Shown here piece after piece: positions 10,070 to 21,130 of a stretch of 64,000 nt of DNA; within the stretch, counting starts at the first letter, position 1; every line of letters begins with the position of its first letter. This stretch comes from Abelmoschus esculentus. Taxonomy: Eukaryota > Streptophyta > Magnoliopsida > Malvales > Malvaceae. The position numbers were made by a program, and so were the translations under genes. The stretch lies in contig JAUCBN010000012.1 in assembly GCA_035048815.1 (NCBI GenBank), forward strand, positions 12,009,001 through 12,073,000, written 5' to 3'. The notes under the pieces were generated by a model. The model did no database searches. It saw only the letters and a list, made by a program, of their open reading frames with translations, and was not told the DNA's origin.

Positions 10070-10990
10070 TTCGATTAGTCTTACTTACAAATTTGCATGT
10101 AAGGAAAGGTCAGTTCAGCGCGTAAAGCAAACCGAACCGAAAGAAGAAAGACTTTTTGGAAAGTTAGTCGCCTCTATCACATCACCAAAATCGCTTGCAT
10201 TTACATCTGATGAAATAGCTTAAACTGCTGATTCTCGGGAAATGATTCTTTTCGGTTCCCAATTCACGACTCTAACTGGTAGCGCTTCCCTGCCACTTTG
10301 TGGGGACAGGAATGAAAGACCTAAAGTAGAGGAAAGATGGAACTCAAACTCCAATATCTCTTCTAGGGATAAAACATAATTACATCCAATGTTCTCCGTT
10401 GGCGGCATGGCACCACTTGAAATTGCGTATAAGGAGACCACCATACCTACCTGTTCGAGAACAGCTTTTTCTAACGATTGGAATCGATATGTGGCGGGAG
10501 GAGATTTTTAAGCAAAGGCAAGAACCTAATTTTGTGGTGCTGGGACTGATTGAACAAAGGGAGCTACCATGTCACTCTAGAGAACTAATCGAAGAGGGGG
10601 TTTGTTTGACTAAAACTAAAGCCTTTTTTTACATCTTCGAACTTCAAGTCCCGTGAAAAGCTTATTTTTAATTCAATCAAACTTCTTATGGGACTGGTAA
10701 GTCTCACATCGGTGCTCGTATCGGGTGCTATTCCGCTTACTCCACTTCTCCTCGCTCGGTTGCATGAAAGCTATGGCCAAGCCCCAAGTCGGGGACGGAG
10801 GGGATAACTTAGAAAAGCGCTTCTTTATCTTATCATTGACCTAAGCCTGGGCGTATGAGGCTTTCTAACTTTGTTTTGAGTAAGGAAACTCATTTTCTTT
10901 CCGATTCTGTTAGTGATCCTGAATCGAGCTTGATACCTAGCGGGGATTATTGCACTCTGGTTCCTGGCATATGATTCATTTGTATGAGTA
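10070..10990. other. Block of atypical composition, possible organelle insertion
   Basis: This block is clearly less AT-rich than its surroundings and has the mixed-purine texture typical of plant mitochondrial intergenic DNA, for example GGACGGAGGGGATAAC and CTAGCGGGGATTATTGC. Short open frames occur on both strands (10399-10656 + and 10220-10444 -) but match nothing I know. A nuclear insertion of mitochondrial DNA is my best guess; an old transposon fragment is the main alternative. Confidence 0.4.
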
Positions 10991-11490
10991 TCTACTCTAC
11001 AAATTAATTGATATGGATCGACACATACTTATCTAGCTAAGTATCTGGGAGTAAACCCTCTTTTTATTTATTTATTTGTTCTATTTTGTATTTATTTTAT
11101 CTTTTTTAAATGAGCAAAGAGTATATTCTAATGTGTCTATTATAATGTAGTAAAAGAAAAAATTTGCTTATCTTTCCTCTTCTTTTTTATTTGTTCACAA
11201 TGTGGCTCCTCACATTCAAAAAGAATGTTAATACTTCATACATATTTTATCATATTTTAATAAAAGATGTTTCTTTTATTAAAATATTAAATTGGTTGTA
11301 AATTGGTTGAAAGGCCCAACCAAAAGTCTGGTCTAGAGGAGTTCAAGGCTGAAATAACCAAGACTCATCTCGGCTACAGTACAAATAAACTAGAATTCGA
11401 TTCCCTTTCATTTATTTCTTTGTATTCTCTTTCATATTCCATTTGACCCTCAAATTTTATTAAAGAATTGACTAAAGCCAACTCATCCTA
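10991..11490. other. AT-rich spacer
   Basis: No gene, repeat end or motif was recognised in this stretch. Confidence 0.4.
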
Positions 11491-11849
11491 AAAAAATTAG
11501 TACAAATATTTAAGATAATATATAAAAATATAGTAATAAATTTATAAAGTCATAAATAAATTGGGCAAGTTTCGAAAATTTTTACCATAAACACAAATCC
11601 AACTCGAATTTTTTGAAACTCGACCTGATTCAAACTCAATTTTTCATTAACCCACACATCCATCAGATCTTGACTCGATAGGGCGGGTAAAATTTGTCAT
11701 CCATGTATTAGTTTATTCGTGTAGTAATCTCAAATAAATAACTTTGTTACTCATATTTTTAATTTCATCAATTTATCCCTCATAGTCTTCAAAAACCAGG
11801 AATGATTTCCTAATTTATAATTTCATCAATTTAGCCCTCATTGTCTCCA

Positions 11850-12960
11850 ATCTTCCCATTGGACCAGCTAGGGGTGAGCGTTCGAGTGAGTCAAGTTGAG
11901 TTAAAATATTTCGAGTTATTCGAGTTGAGTCATCATATTTTACAATTTGAATTTTTTAAAAAAATTCGAGTCGATTTGATTTTAGCAAGTTCGAATCCAT
12001 TTTTCGATCTTATGTACAAATTTTAATTGTACTATTTATAATACTATAATATAGTTTGATTTTAATTTAAACGGTTCTCTTTATATTTATATACATATTT
12101 TTTATATTATTTTTCGCGTGTGTAAAAAAGATTTTGAATTATTATTATTATTATCAATCAAATACCTAAAGTATGAATATGCATTTTTATTAAATTATAG
12201 GTTTTGTTAAAACTTTCTTTTTATATAGGTAAGACTATGACTAGATCAAAAATAATTATAAATTAAATATAGAAATTAAAAAAACAAAAATAAATAGCAT
12301 AATGTAAAAGATACAAATAAAAATTTTATTAAATTAAATAAAAAAAATCAAAAAAGTGATCATATTATTAAAAAAATTAAAAGGCAAAAAGAAAAAAATT
12401 AAGAAAGAAAAATGGTCTGAAAATAAAACTACATGGGTTAAATGTGCAATTAGTCTCTATAATTACTAAAAATTTCGAGTTATTCAATTTTCATTTTACA
12501 ACTTGAACGTAAATTGAAATTTTTTCTATTCGAGTTTATGAAATTTCGAGTCGAGTTAAAACGAGTCGAGTTTTTTCGCCTCGATTTGAGTCAAAAAATT
12601 CGATTTTTTCGAGTTGAGTCGAGTTTTGCTCACCCCTAATACCAGCAATGACTTCTTTGTTTTCAGTTCTAAAACGGACCAAAACTTGTGTAAAGTTTGG
12701 ACATGGTTCTTTTCTCAGGTTTAGGGTTTATTATTAGCTGGGTTAAATTCCCTTTTTTTTTTCCTATCATGCTTTTAAGATATTTTTCTCCGGTAAACTT
12801 AGGCTACTTCAACTTTATTATATATTGCCCAATCTCCTATTTTATTTATTTTAATTTTTGCGCAAACAAAATTTATTTCTATTAGTTTCTTTGATATATT
12901 ATTTATTAATATGTGCAATATGTCTCCTTTAAATCAATTTATACGAACAACAACTAGAAT
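11850..12960 (+). pseudogene. SWEET last-exon end and 3' UTR, split by hAT MITE
   Basis: 11850-11868 (CCAATCTTCCCATTGG onward) plus 12647-12960 align with the intact SWEET gene from its last ten codons through the 3' UTR (25170-25446). Shared words include TTTTCAGTTCTAAAACGG (as in the 18.8-kb copy), ATCATGCTTTTAAGATATTT and TTAATATGTGCAATA. Only the last few codons were ever present here, so it encodes nothing. Confidence 0.75.
11869..12638. mobile_element. hAT-type MITE inserted in SWEET fragment
   Basis: A 770-bp element has inverted ends TAGGGGTGAGC and GCTCACCCCTA. Flanking 8-bp words GGACCAGC (11861-11868) and ATACCAGC (12639-12646) agree at six of eight positions, fitting the 8-bp duplication of hAT elements. 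Subterminal regions are packed with TTCGAGT and its complement. No transposase is encoded. It splits a SWEET fragment right at the former stop-codon region. Confidence 0.8.
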
Positions 12961-13220
12961 AGAAATCGTCCTCTCCCGGTTGTAACACAATGAAATCTAA
13001 AAAATAAGTCGAGTGATGTAGTGAAATCCAAAAACAAAAAGACAAATTTAACATTAGAAAGAGTTCTTGTACCTTTGATCTTATGGTTAACAACTACAGA
13101 CTCTAATCAACTGAGTTATTCCAACAAGTTAAAATATGTATTATATCATCTTAATTTAAAGAAATGGTACAAACTTGATGGTACGAGCTTTTTTCATCTT
13201 AATTTAAATTTCAGGCTTTT
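12961..13220. other. Spacer inside inverted duplication
   Basis: AT-rich, with a short open frame (13021-13227, +) of low-complexity composition. Nothing in it was recognised. Confidence 0.35.
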
Positions 13221-13312
13221 TTCATAGTATACAATGTCCAAACTTCTCAAGTTATGGCCCGTTTTAGAATTGAAAACCAAGAAGTACTCATGCAGCTCCA
13301 TTAGGAAGATTG
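13221..13312 (-). pseudogene. Inverted SWEET last-exon end and 3' UTR fragment
   Basis: On the minus strand this reads ATCCAATCTTCCTAATGGAG then CTGCATGAGTACTTCTTGG. It matches the end of the SWEET last exon, its stop codon and the start of the 3' UTR, and is closest to the copy at 18770-18850. No upstream coding sequence is present. Confidence 0.8.
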
Positions 13313-13920
13313 GATATTTGAGTTAACATCTTCATGTGTCACTTTTTAATGTTGTCTAATAAGATTATGACATGTAAGTTTTGAAATGTTATTGTATAGT
13401 TGACATGAATTTAATGATCCTCCATTCAAACTATCTTGTTATCGCCGACATGGAAAGACAACTGGCGCTAACGGTTGATGTGAAAGTGTATAGGAATCAC
13501 ATGTCTAGAATGTAAAGTCTTTGTTAATCAACTTGGATCAAAGGGATTTATTGACGCAATTAAAGAGTTCTAGGGTTAAATTGATGAAATTATAAATGAC
13601 GGGAATTATTATTGGTTTTTAAAGACTATAAGGGCTAAATTGATGAAATTTAAAATAAAAGTTAAAGTTACTTTTTTGAGATTACTACATGAATAAAATT
13701 ACCCATGGATGAAAAATTTAACCGACCTTATCGTGTTGAGACCTGATGGAGGGGGTTAGGGTTAATGAAAATTTGGGTTTGAGTTTGATCGTGGTTTCAA
13801 AAAGTTCAAGGCGGTTGTGTTAGGGTTGAAATTTTCAAACCCGACCCAATTTATTTAGGACTTTATATATTTATTGCTATATTTTTATACATTATATTAA
13901 ATATTTATACTATTTTTTTT

Positions 13921-14603
13921 CAAGTTGGATCGACTTTAGTCAATTTTTATTATAATTTGAGGGTCCTTAAGATCAGATTAAGTCTTTATTATCTAAGGTC
14001 AAGGATAAATATATTAATATCGAATCGAAATTTTATTTTATTTTTTATCAAAACGGAGATAAAAAAACCAGCCTTGCCCTGCCCTGCCCTACCCTACCCT
14101 ATTGTCCTACCTAAAATGTTTGTATACTTCCTTTTGGTCATCACATTTGCTTTATAAGTATGTAGTATTATGCTTAATATATCAATTTCACTTAAATTTG
14201 GCATTGTTTTTTACTTGAATATGGAAGTATTTTCCAAATTGATACTTAAATGTCAAATGTTGATTATAGTGTTAATGTTACTTTTTTACGACCAATCAAA
14301 TTATAATGTTGTATTAACGGCTCTAAATTATGCTGTGGATTTCAATAATTATGTATCTAAATTTAATAATTTTACTTCTTATATGCCGCTTGAATTTATT
14401 AACTTCACATCAACCACACTATTAATGTCATCATTATCGTTTATGACTTAGTTTAATTTTAAAATTCTTAAGGACTTCTTGCTGACCTTATTACATATTA
14501 GGTACTCTTGTGGGTGAAAATCGCGTGACTGTATTTATAATTTATGGTTTATAGTTTAAGGGAATTAGGGAAAGAGTTTACTTTTAGGATATAAGGTTTA
14601 AGG
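13921..14603. other. AT-rich spacer
   Basis: No recognised gene. A short tandem CCCTGCC/CCCTACC run lies at about 14072-14100. Open frames at 13957-14157 and 14170-14451 are AT-rich and match no family I know. Confidence 0.4.
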
Positions 14604-15205
14604 TAGGGGTGTAAACGAACCGAACTTGAACGGATAAGGGTATGTCCGTGTTCGTTTATTTATTTTTGAAGGTGCTCAAACTCTATTCGTGTTCGTTTAA
14701 ATTTTTAATGGTATGTTCAAGCTTGGTTCGTTTATTTTTTGTCGTATTCGGGCTCGGTTCGTTTAATGTTCATGAACGTGTTCGTTTAATGTTCACGAAC
14801 ATGTTCGTTTATATGTTCGATAATTTGTTCGTTTAACGTTCGTGAACATGTTCGTTAAGCGTTCGTGAACGAGTTCGTTTGTATATATTAATCAACTTGT
14901 CTATTTAGCGTTCACGAACATGTTCATTTAGTGTTCATGAACCTGTTTGTTAGCGTTTGTTTATAAAAGAACATAAACAAGCCTATAAACGAGTTTATAA
15001 ATGAGTATATAAACGAGCTTATAAACGAACATAAACGAGTTTGTTCGTGAACATAAACAAGCCGAATGTACTTATGTTCGTGTTCGTTCGTTTATTGATC
15101 GAACATAAAATATCTGTTCATACTCGTTTATTTAACTTAATAAATGAACATTATATGAACGGTTCACAAGCAGCTCGTCGAACACCCTGTTCATTTGCAC
15201 CCCTA
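14604..15205. mobile_element. hAT-type MITE with subterminal GTTCGTTTA array
   Basis: A 602-bp element runs from TAGGGGTGTAAACGAAC to GTTCATTTGCACCCCTA, so its ends are inverted repeats with a few mismatches. The flanking 8-bp words GTTTAAGG and GTTTAAGA differ at one position, as expected for a hAT insertion. The interior holds over ten copies of GTTCGTTTA, GTTCACGAAC and complements. Such subterminal arrays act as transposase-binding sites in autonomous hAT elements. There is no coding capacity. Confidence 0.85.
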
Positions 15206-15716
15206 GTTTAAGATTTAAAATATGAAAATTAAAATAGGTTTAGAATTTAATTTTTAAGTATTTTTTAGTGTGTGACATAAAAGGGGCATGGTTAGAGCAA
15301 AGGATTTTTGTTCACGTTTTGAGAAAATCATCTGCCTGTTTTATTGTCTCACTTTAAAATAATGAGTTTAATATTTAATGTTTATGGCAGAGGTTTAATA
15401 TTTTTTTTAAAAAAAAAACTTTCCCAAATTCTTATCTTTAAAACCCTAAAATTTTAAATTTCTCCTTTTTAACTCCAAAGTTCCTTATTTTAACCCTTAA
15501 ATTCTCAATTTTTTACCTATATTTTAAATCCTAATTTCTTTCAATCTCTCAATTTTTAACCTTTTTAACTCTAATCTTTTAAATTCTCAAATTTTATGTC
15601 TTTAATACCTAATTTTAAACCTTTTCATTTCGTTCTAACATTTTTTAAGTTTCCCCATTTTAATAAAACGAGCGAAAGGGTCGTTACAGCTGTCATGTTT
15701 CATTTAAGTTTTTTTG
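15206..15716. other. AT-rich spacer
   Basis: Many short CCCTAAA/TTTAAACC-like words occur without clear periodicity. No gene is visible. Confidence 0.35.
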
Positions 15717-15789
15717 GTGTAAGGACCCCTAATATATAAAAAATTAAATAAGTACATGGTTGAAGGTTTTAGGTAAAAAAATATAGTGT

Positions 15790-15817
15790 TATATATATAT
15801 ATATATATGTGTGTGGG
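15790..15817. repeat. TA/GT microsatellite
   Basis: About ten TA units are followed directly by several GT units. It is a simple-sequence repeat within the probable LTR. Confidence 0.9.
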
Positions 15818-17452
15818 TTAAAATGAAATAATTGTAAAAAATCTGTATGTTTGAAAAAATATTGGGTCCGTTAAAATTTATATGTATGTGAAACTGGGGT
15901 TTATTTGAAGAATCGGGAATTTGGGTCAAAATTAAAGTTTAAAATTAGTGAATTCGATATTTATTAAAAATTTTATCGAATTTGGGGGTTTGTTAAAAAT
16001 TAAGGTTTAATTTAGAAAATAGAGATTTTAAAAATTATGGACTTGATTTAAAAATTTAGTTTTAGAAGTGAAAAATCGGGAATTATTTTGAAACAAAAAA
16101 GGAGACTTATTTGAAAAAGACGAGAGTCGTCACCGGCCATTTTGATATGCCGAACATCGTTCAATAGATATTCTAGAAAAATGGGTTCGAGAGTCGGTTA
16201 TGAATGAGATATAATCAATACCACGCACCACCCAAAAATTGGTACCTAATCAAATATATTTTGCCCGAAATTAGAAATTTACAAGTTCACATTTTTATTA
16301 ATTTATAATCCGTTTAAGAATGTGAATAGATTTTAAATGCATGACCGGTTATTATCTTGTCGATTTTAAGTTCTAATCTAAAAAAGGCTCCATCAATTTA
16401 AATATTTAAATCCTATTAAATTATTAATTTTACCGGGTATATTATGATAACATCCGAATGTACGAACACTACCATTTTGACATCAAACAAAATTAATAAT
16501 TCTACTAGTGTTACTAATCTTTACCTAGTTAATTTTATTAAATTCTAACCCTAAAATATTTATCATTTTCTACGTTTCGATGACGTGCCGAATATAATAC
16601 CGAAGTACATTCTTGGTCAACATAATGCCATTTCATAATACTGACCACTTAGTGTATCCAAGGTATAAGATTAGAACGCCATCATTACTAAATTATCTCC
16701 CTATTTAATTAATTATTTAATTAAACTGACTAATCCTAAAAAAGCTCTAATTTAATTAATCTAAGTGAAATTAAATGTCACCTAAACATATATAGTACTA
16801 CATGACTTTAAAAATGCAACCATATAAATAATTAAATACAACAAATTAATAAAACAATAAAGTAAACAAAAAGATGAAAGAACTAAATTACTTTCGATTA
16901 AAACATGAGAGCTCGAAAAAACAGTAGGAAAGTACATTGAAAAGAAGATGCTTACATGGTAAAGGGCAAGAATTAAAAAGGCCAAAAAAGATTAAGTGTG
17001 AATTAGACTTAATTAAGTTGTGATAAATTAATTTTAAACTTGGAAAAATTTTAATTAAATTCACTTAAGCATTTAATTAAATTAACCCTAAGTTTTAAAA
17101 CTACAATTAGCCCTAATTAAAGTCTAAATTGGTCAAATTTTAGTCCTAAGGTTCAATTTGGGACCAAATTAGATTTAATTAGATTAAATTAATTTTAAAT
17201 TCAACTTAGAAATTAAATTAAATTCAATTAAGAACCTAATTAAATTATTCATAAGTCTTAAAAGTAAATTAATATCTAATTAACACCTAAATTAATTGAA
17301 TTTTGAGTTTAGGGTTCAAATTGGGGTCAATTAAGGAATAAATTGAGTGAAATTAGAGTTTTTAGGCTTTAATTCATGGTCAGAGGACCAAAATGAATCA
17401 CACCTAAAAAACTGGGGGGCCGAAAGGGTAATATTCCTCTTTTGCTTGAAAA

Positions 17453-17489
17453 CACGCGGATCCGGGTTAATCCGGATCCGACCCGCGTG
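17453..17489. repeat. GC-rich inverted repeat within LTR
   Basis: CACGCGGATCCGGG and its near-complement CGGATCCGACCCGCGTG face each other across a short AT spacer, so the segment could form a stable hairpin. Role unknown. Confidence 0.6.
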
Positions 17490-18555
17490 ACCCATGTGCC
17501 AAAACGGTACCGTTTCATGGTGAACTACCCTCTTGGACCGAGTCAACTCGCTCATTTGAACCTTCCTTTGACTCGGCTGACTCACCACTCTCCTAAATTC
17601 TCTCAAAATAACACCCCAAGCCCAGAAAAACTATGGTTTTTTGGATCAAAACACATGCTTTTTGCATGGTGTTCTTCATGTTCTTAGAAGAACTTGTAAA
17701 ACACCATGAACATGAAGCCAGAACTGCCGCAAGCTCAGCCCGTGGATCTTCGCCCGCCGTACTCCGACGATGCCGACATGTTCGCCGGCCACCACACATG
17801 AAACCCTGACCGCCGACGCTCTTCTCAGGTGACCGTTTCCAGTGCCGGAAACTAAATCGAAAACTTTAAAACACCCTTAAAAACATCGGAAATCTCATTT
17901 TTTGATCTAAAAACACCAAAACGCATCAAATCTCCCCTTCAAATCACTGAAAATCATCAAAACAACACTTCATTCTACCTGAAATAAAATCAAACCACCA
18001 TGTTCAATTTCAACTTAAGCTTAATCACTATTAACACCCGTAACCTAAACCCGAGTAAGTACTTTAGTCTTCAAACTTTGACTTAAAACTAAATCTAAGA
18101 GTTTTTCAGTTCAAGTTTAAGAGCCTTGATTCTAACAAAAATAGAACCATGACAAAAGATTAAAATCTTACCTGGGTTCTGAATTTACGGTGCCTTCAAT
18201 CCAATCTCCCATCTTGATAAAACCAATGGTCGATCGCTCCTTTCTGCCGTACGCCTCTTCTCCTTTTTCAATCCGTTCGAACTAGTCCCTTCCCCCTTTG
18301 TGATGTTGTTTTTCTGTTTTTTAAATTCCCCCTGATCTCCAAAAGCCACAACCCCTAATCTAGTAACAAAAACTCCCATGACTCCTAACCGACCTCAACT
18401 CCCTTTCCCTCATCTTTTTTAATTTTTATTTATTTTTATTTTATTATTTGTTTTTTGTTTTTTTTTATTATTATTATTTATATATTATCATATATTTACT
18501 TAGGCCTTAAAGCCAAAATTCGTGTATGAAAGTTGCCCCTCTTTACTCAATGTTG

Positions 18556-19040
18556 TTCTTCTATTAAGTACAATGAGTAATTAAAATGCGTATTATACAT
18601 AGATAGAGATGCAGTAATATTTTTTCTTTGTTTATTTTCAGGTTTCCAATGGACTAGGAGCCATGTTTGGGTTTTCTCAGTTGTGTTTATATGGATACTT
18701 TTACTTTAAGGAAAACAACAAAACGAAAGAACAAGGGATGAAGTCGTCAGCACAGGTTCAACTATCCAATCTTCCTAGTGGAGCTGCATGAGTACTTCTT
18801 GATTTTCAGTTCTAAAACGGGCTATAACTTGAGAAGTTTAGACATTGTTCTTTACCTAGGTTTAGTGTTTATTTTTCTTTCGTTATATCAGCACAGTTTT
18901 TTCCCTTAAATTTAGGGTTTAAGGTCTTGCTTAAATCAATTTTATAGATTACCATTTTTAAATTTATTTAACCAATCAACTTTCAAACCAAACAATATCC
19001 AGAATAAAAATTGTCAGCTTTAAAAATATAGATGACCAAG
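18556..19040 (+). pseudogene. SWEET fragment: intron end, last exon and 3' flank
   Basis: 18556-18641 matches the last intron of the SWEET gene, including its TTTATTTTCAG acceptor. 18642-18791 matches the 150-bp last exon over its whole length. The exon copy is still open: it starts [11 protein letters not shown], ends LSNLPSGAA and keeps the TGA, with several substitutions relative to the intact gene (for example S for V in the FGFxQ block). The 3' flank follows to about 19040. All upstream exons are missing, replaced by the probable TAT LTR, so it cannot make a transporter alone. Confidence 0.85.
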
Positions 19041-19380
19041 TTGCTTCCGAAATCTTCCCAGATCTTCTAGAAACTAACATGTAAGCTTCGCATCATGTTC
19101 ATTGTAATCATGTATCCATCCGTGGACATAAAAGAAAGATTGCGAGCGCCAAAACATAAAAGAAACACATCTAAATTAGTAGTAATAAACTCATATGGTT
19201 GGGAGAACCAGTAAGAGAAAAAAAATTTAAGCATTCATCAATGATCCTAATAAAATATTAAAAAAAAATTAATAAAGAGGCACAATTAGAAGTGATGATT
19301 TCAATTATATTATTAGATTTCAAAGTTAATTTGTTAAAAAAATTTGAGAATGATAATTTGTAAAGTTGATTCAAGGGGAT
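19030..19380 (-). repeat. Inverted copy of SWEET 3'-flank segment (as at 6056-6480)
   Basis: The reverse complement matches 6056-6470. With the forward segment at 18940-19030 it forms a partial palindrome. It is probably more SWEET-cluster debris. It stops at the Athila-like LTR fragment. Confidence 0.5.
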
Positions 19381-19650
19381 GTATTTTAATATGAATTTGT
19401 ATTTTATTCCTTGAAGAACTCCTATTGCCAATGAAGAATTTGACCTAGGATTGGCCTATATAAGCCAGCCCTTAGACCTAAGAAAGTAAGTAGGATTTCA
19501 CCAAATAAACCCTTAGCCGCCGAAAAAACATTATGTTCTAATTCTTAATTTTATTTGATTCTTATTAATGCAATTTCAAGATTCATAGTTTATTCTCTCA
19601 TGATTCATACTCTTTCTTGTATACGAGCACCGGAATACATAAGATTCATG
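19380..19650 (+). repeat. 5' LTR fragment of Athila-like remnant
   Basis: This matches 22550-22830 of the full LTR, including the TATA region GGCCTATATAAG and the downstream AACATTATGTTCTAATTCTT. Upstream LTR sequence and the rest of the LTR are gone. A 22-bp unit (CACCGGAATACATAAGATTC plus) is repeated at about 19630 and 19682. Confidence 0.75.
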
Positions 19651-19739
19651 ATGTCGAACCAAAGACAAAACCTTGTCGCAGCACCGGAATACATAAGATT
19701 CGTGATGTTGACAGTTGAAATAGATTATCAGCACAACTT

Positions 19740-21130
19740 TAAGGACCATAACGTCTAGGAGAAGCAAGGCTTCTTCTACACAAATGTCGACGACCTCAGC
19801 ATTGAAGCCTTCATCTTTTCAAAAATCAATTTTCCAGTGATGGTAGAAAATCGTGAAACAGTCAGATACAACAAACATAGTTTGGGTTCGAGAATTCTAC
19901 GCCTATCGACTCTACCAAACAACCCATACACCGGCTTTAGAGGTCGGGCAATTCCAGCAACCAACATCACCATTAACGCCCACTTCGGCCTCCACTTCGA
20001 AGAAGACGAGCTCACTACCTTCGTCGCTACCCTCACTACGGTCGACTACGAGATGATAAAGGTAGAACTTTGTATGCAGGAGGCAAAGTGGAATACAAGC
20101 AAGCATCATGGCTTTGTATGCCGTCGAGACCTCCGAACGAAAGCCAAACTCTAGAACACCTATAATAAAAGGTGTCTGCTGCCAACCTCTCACAACCAAA
20201 CTATTGATAGGCCCAGATTAGCTCTCATTCACTCAATCATGCACAACTGTAGAATTAACATCTACTGCATCATTAGTGAGTAAATATTCGAGTACGCGGC
20301 CAAAGACTGAGGTATGATCTACTTCCCCTATTTAATTACAAGTATTAATAACTTGGAGAGAGTACCAATGTTGCCCACCGATCTGTACACACTGGTGAGG
20401 AACGATCAGCCAAGGAGGTCTGTATGAAGAGGGTGCAAGTTGAGGACATTGTTCCTCACGCATTCATCGCCCAAACTGCATTAGCAGAACCTTCCGTGGT
20501 AGCAGAGCAAGCGCCACCGACAGAAGTAGAAAGAGGAATCCTTTAGGTGTTACAACGGATGGAAAGATGGCAATTGGCCTTCTGGGTTACATCCATAACT
20601 TCAACAATGTAGTTGTAGCCATAATCAAAACGAATTTCCCAAACTGCTCGACTGTCTTTCCCCCATTCACAATCGACCTGTACATGCTGCAATCACCTCC
20701 CGCAGCACAAGGCCTACCAAATCGGCATCTACATCAATAATAGTCCCTCTTCAACTTTCCCCTGCTACTGCAGCAACAGAACCTTTTTCAGCAAAATCAA
20801 TGGCAAAATTCTTAAGAATGAACTCCACAAACTGAGGATTGACACCGAAAGACTTCAATCCATTTTATTGGAGCAAATTTTCCAAAGACCTGGAATCTTT
20901 GTTGAGGGTAGTGGAGGAATTCATAGAGGAGCTGCTCATCGGTAGAAAAAGGAAGGCATCAACCACCACCTCACCAATTAATATCGACTCTAAAGAGAAG
21001 GTCGCCAAATAACCCACCCCATAAGAGTCCAACCCCTTCGATCGGCCAAGAAGCCATTTCCAGCCCATTGAGATGAGCACAATCGCCACCATAGAGCTAC
21101 CGAAAATCGGTAATCGACAACGACTCTAAG
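19740..21130 (+). pseudogene. Athila 3' ORF relic (plant transposon-protein type)
   Basis: Two frames carry parts of one protein: VWVREFYAYRLYQ near 19880, then FVATLTTVDYEMIKVELC near 20020-20080 and further weak homology to 20280. The same order (VREFYA, then DDITTQDYELIKGDLC) occurs in the second Athila-like element at 41850-42220. I associate this with the 'putative plant transposon protein' domain common in Athila elements; its function is unknown. Later sequence to 21130 is less clear. Several stops and frameshifts are present. Confidence 0.6.

Larger units (their letters stand above)
11491..13920. repeat. Large inverted duplication carrying SWEET 3' fragments
   Basis: The left arm (about 11491-11855) and right arm (about 13565-13920) are inverted copies, sharing for example AATTTCATCAATTTAGCCCT and GTAGTAATCTCAAA. 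Just inside each arm is a SWEET last-exon fragment in matching inverted orientation, starting at the same point (CCAATCTTCC). Either a transposon with long terminal repeats carries these gene pieces, or a rearranged segment was duplicated in inverted orientation. The right side has about 240 bp more between arm and SWEET fragment. Confidence 0.65.
15717..18540 (-). mobile_element. Long LTR fragment of TAT/Ogre-like gypsy element (probable)
   Basis: The block at 16115-16260 (GTCGTCACCGG, then a GGTTCGAGAGTCGGTTATGA-like word and GCACC) matches the LTRs at 30843-30985 and 44523-44665. The right end reads GTTGCCCCTCTTTACT, the complement of a polypurine tract like the one beside the 30.7-kb LTR. 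A less AT-rich zone (17400-17850) includes a gene-like AAACGGTACCGTTT palindrome. Taken together this looks like a 2.8-kb LTR on the minus strand plus a few bases of internal sequence, ending abruptly at SWEET sequence. The left border is a guess. Confidence 0.5.

Noticed and set aside
17331..17799. Overlapping ORFs on both strands in a less AT-rich zone
   Set aside because: The zone is part of a probable long LTR; the frames lack any known domain.
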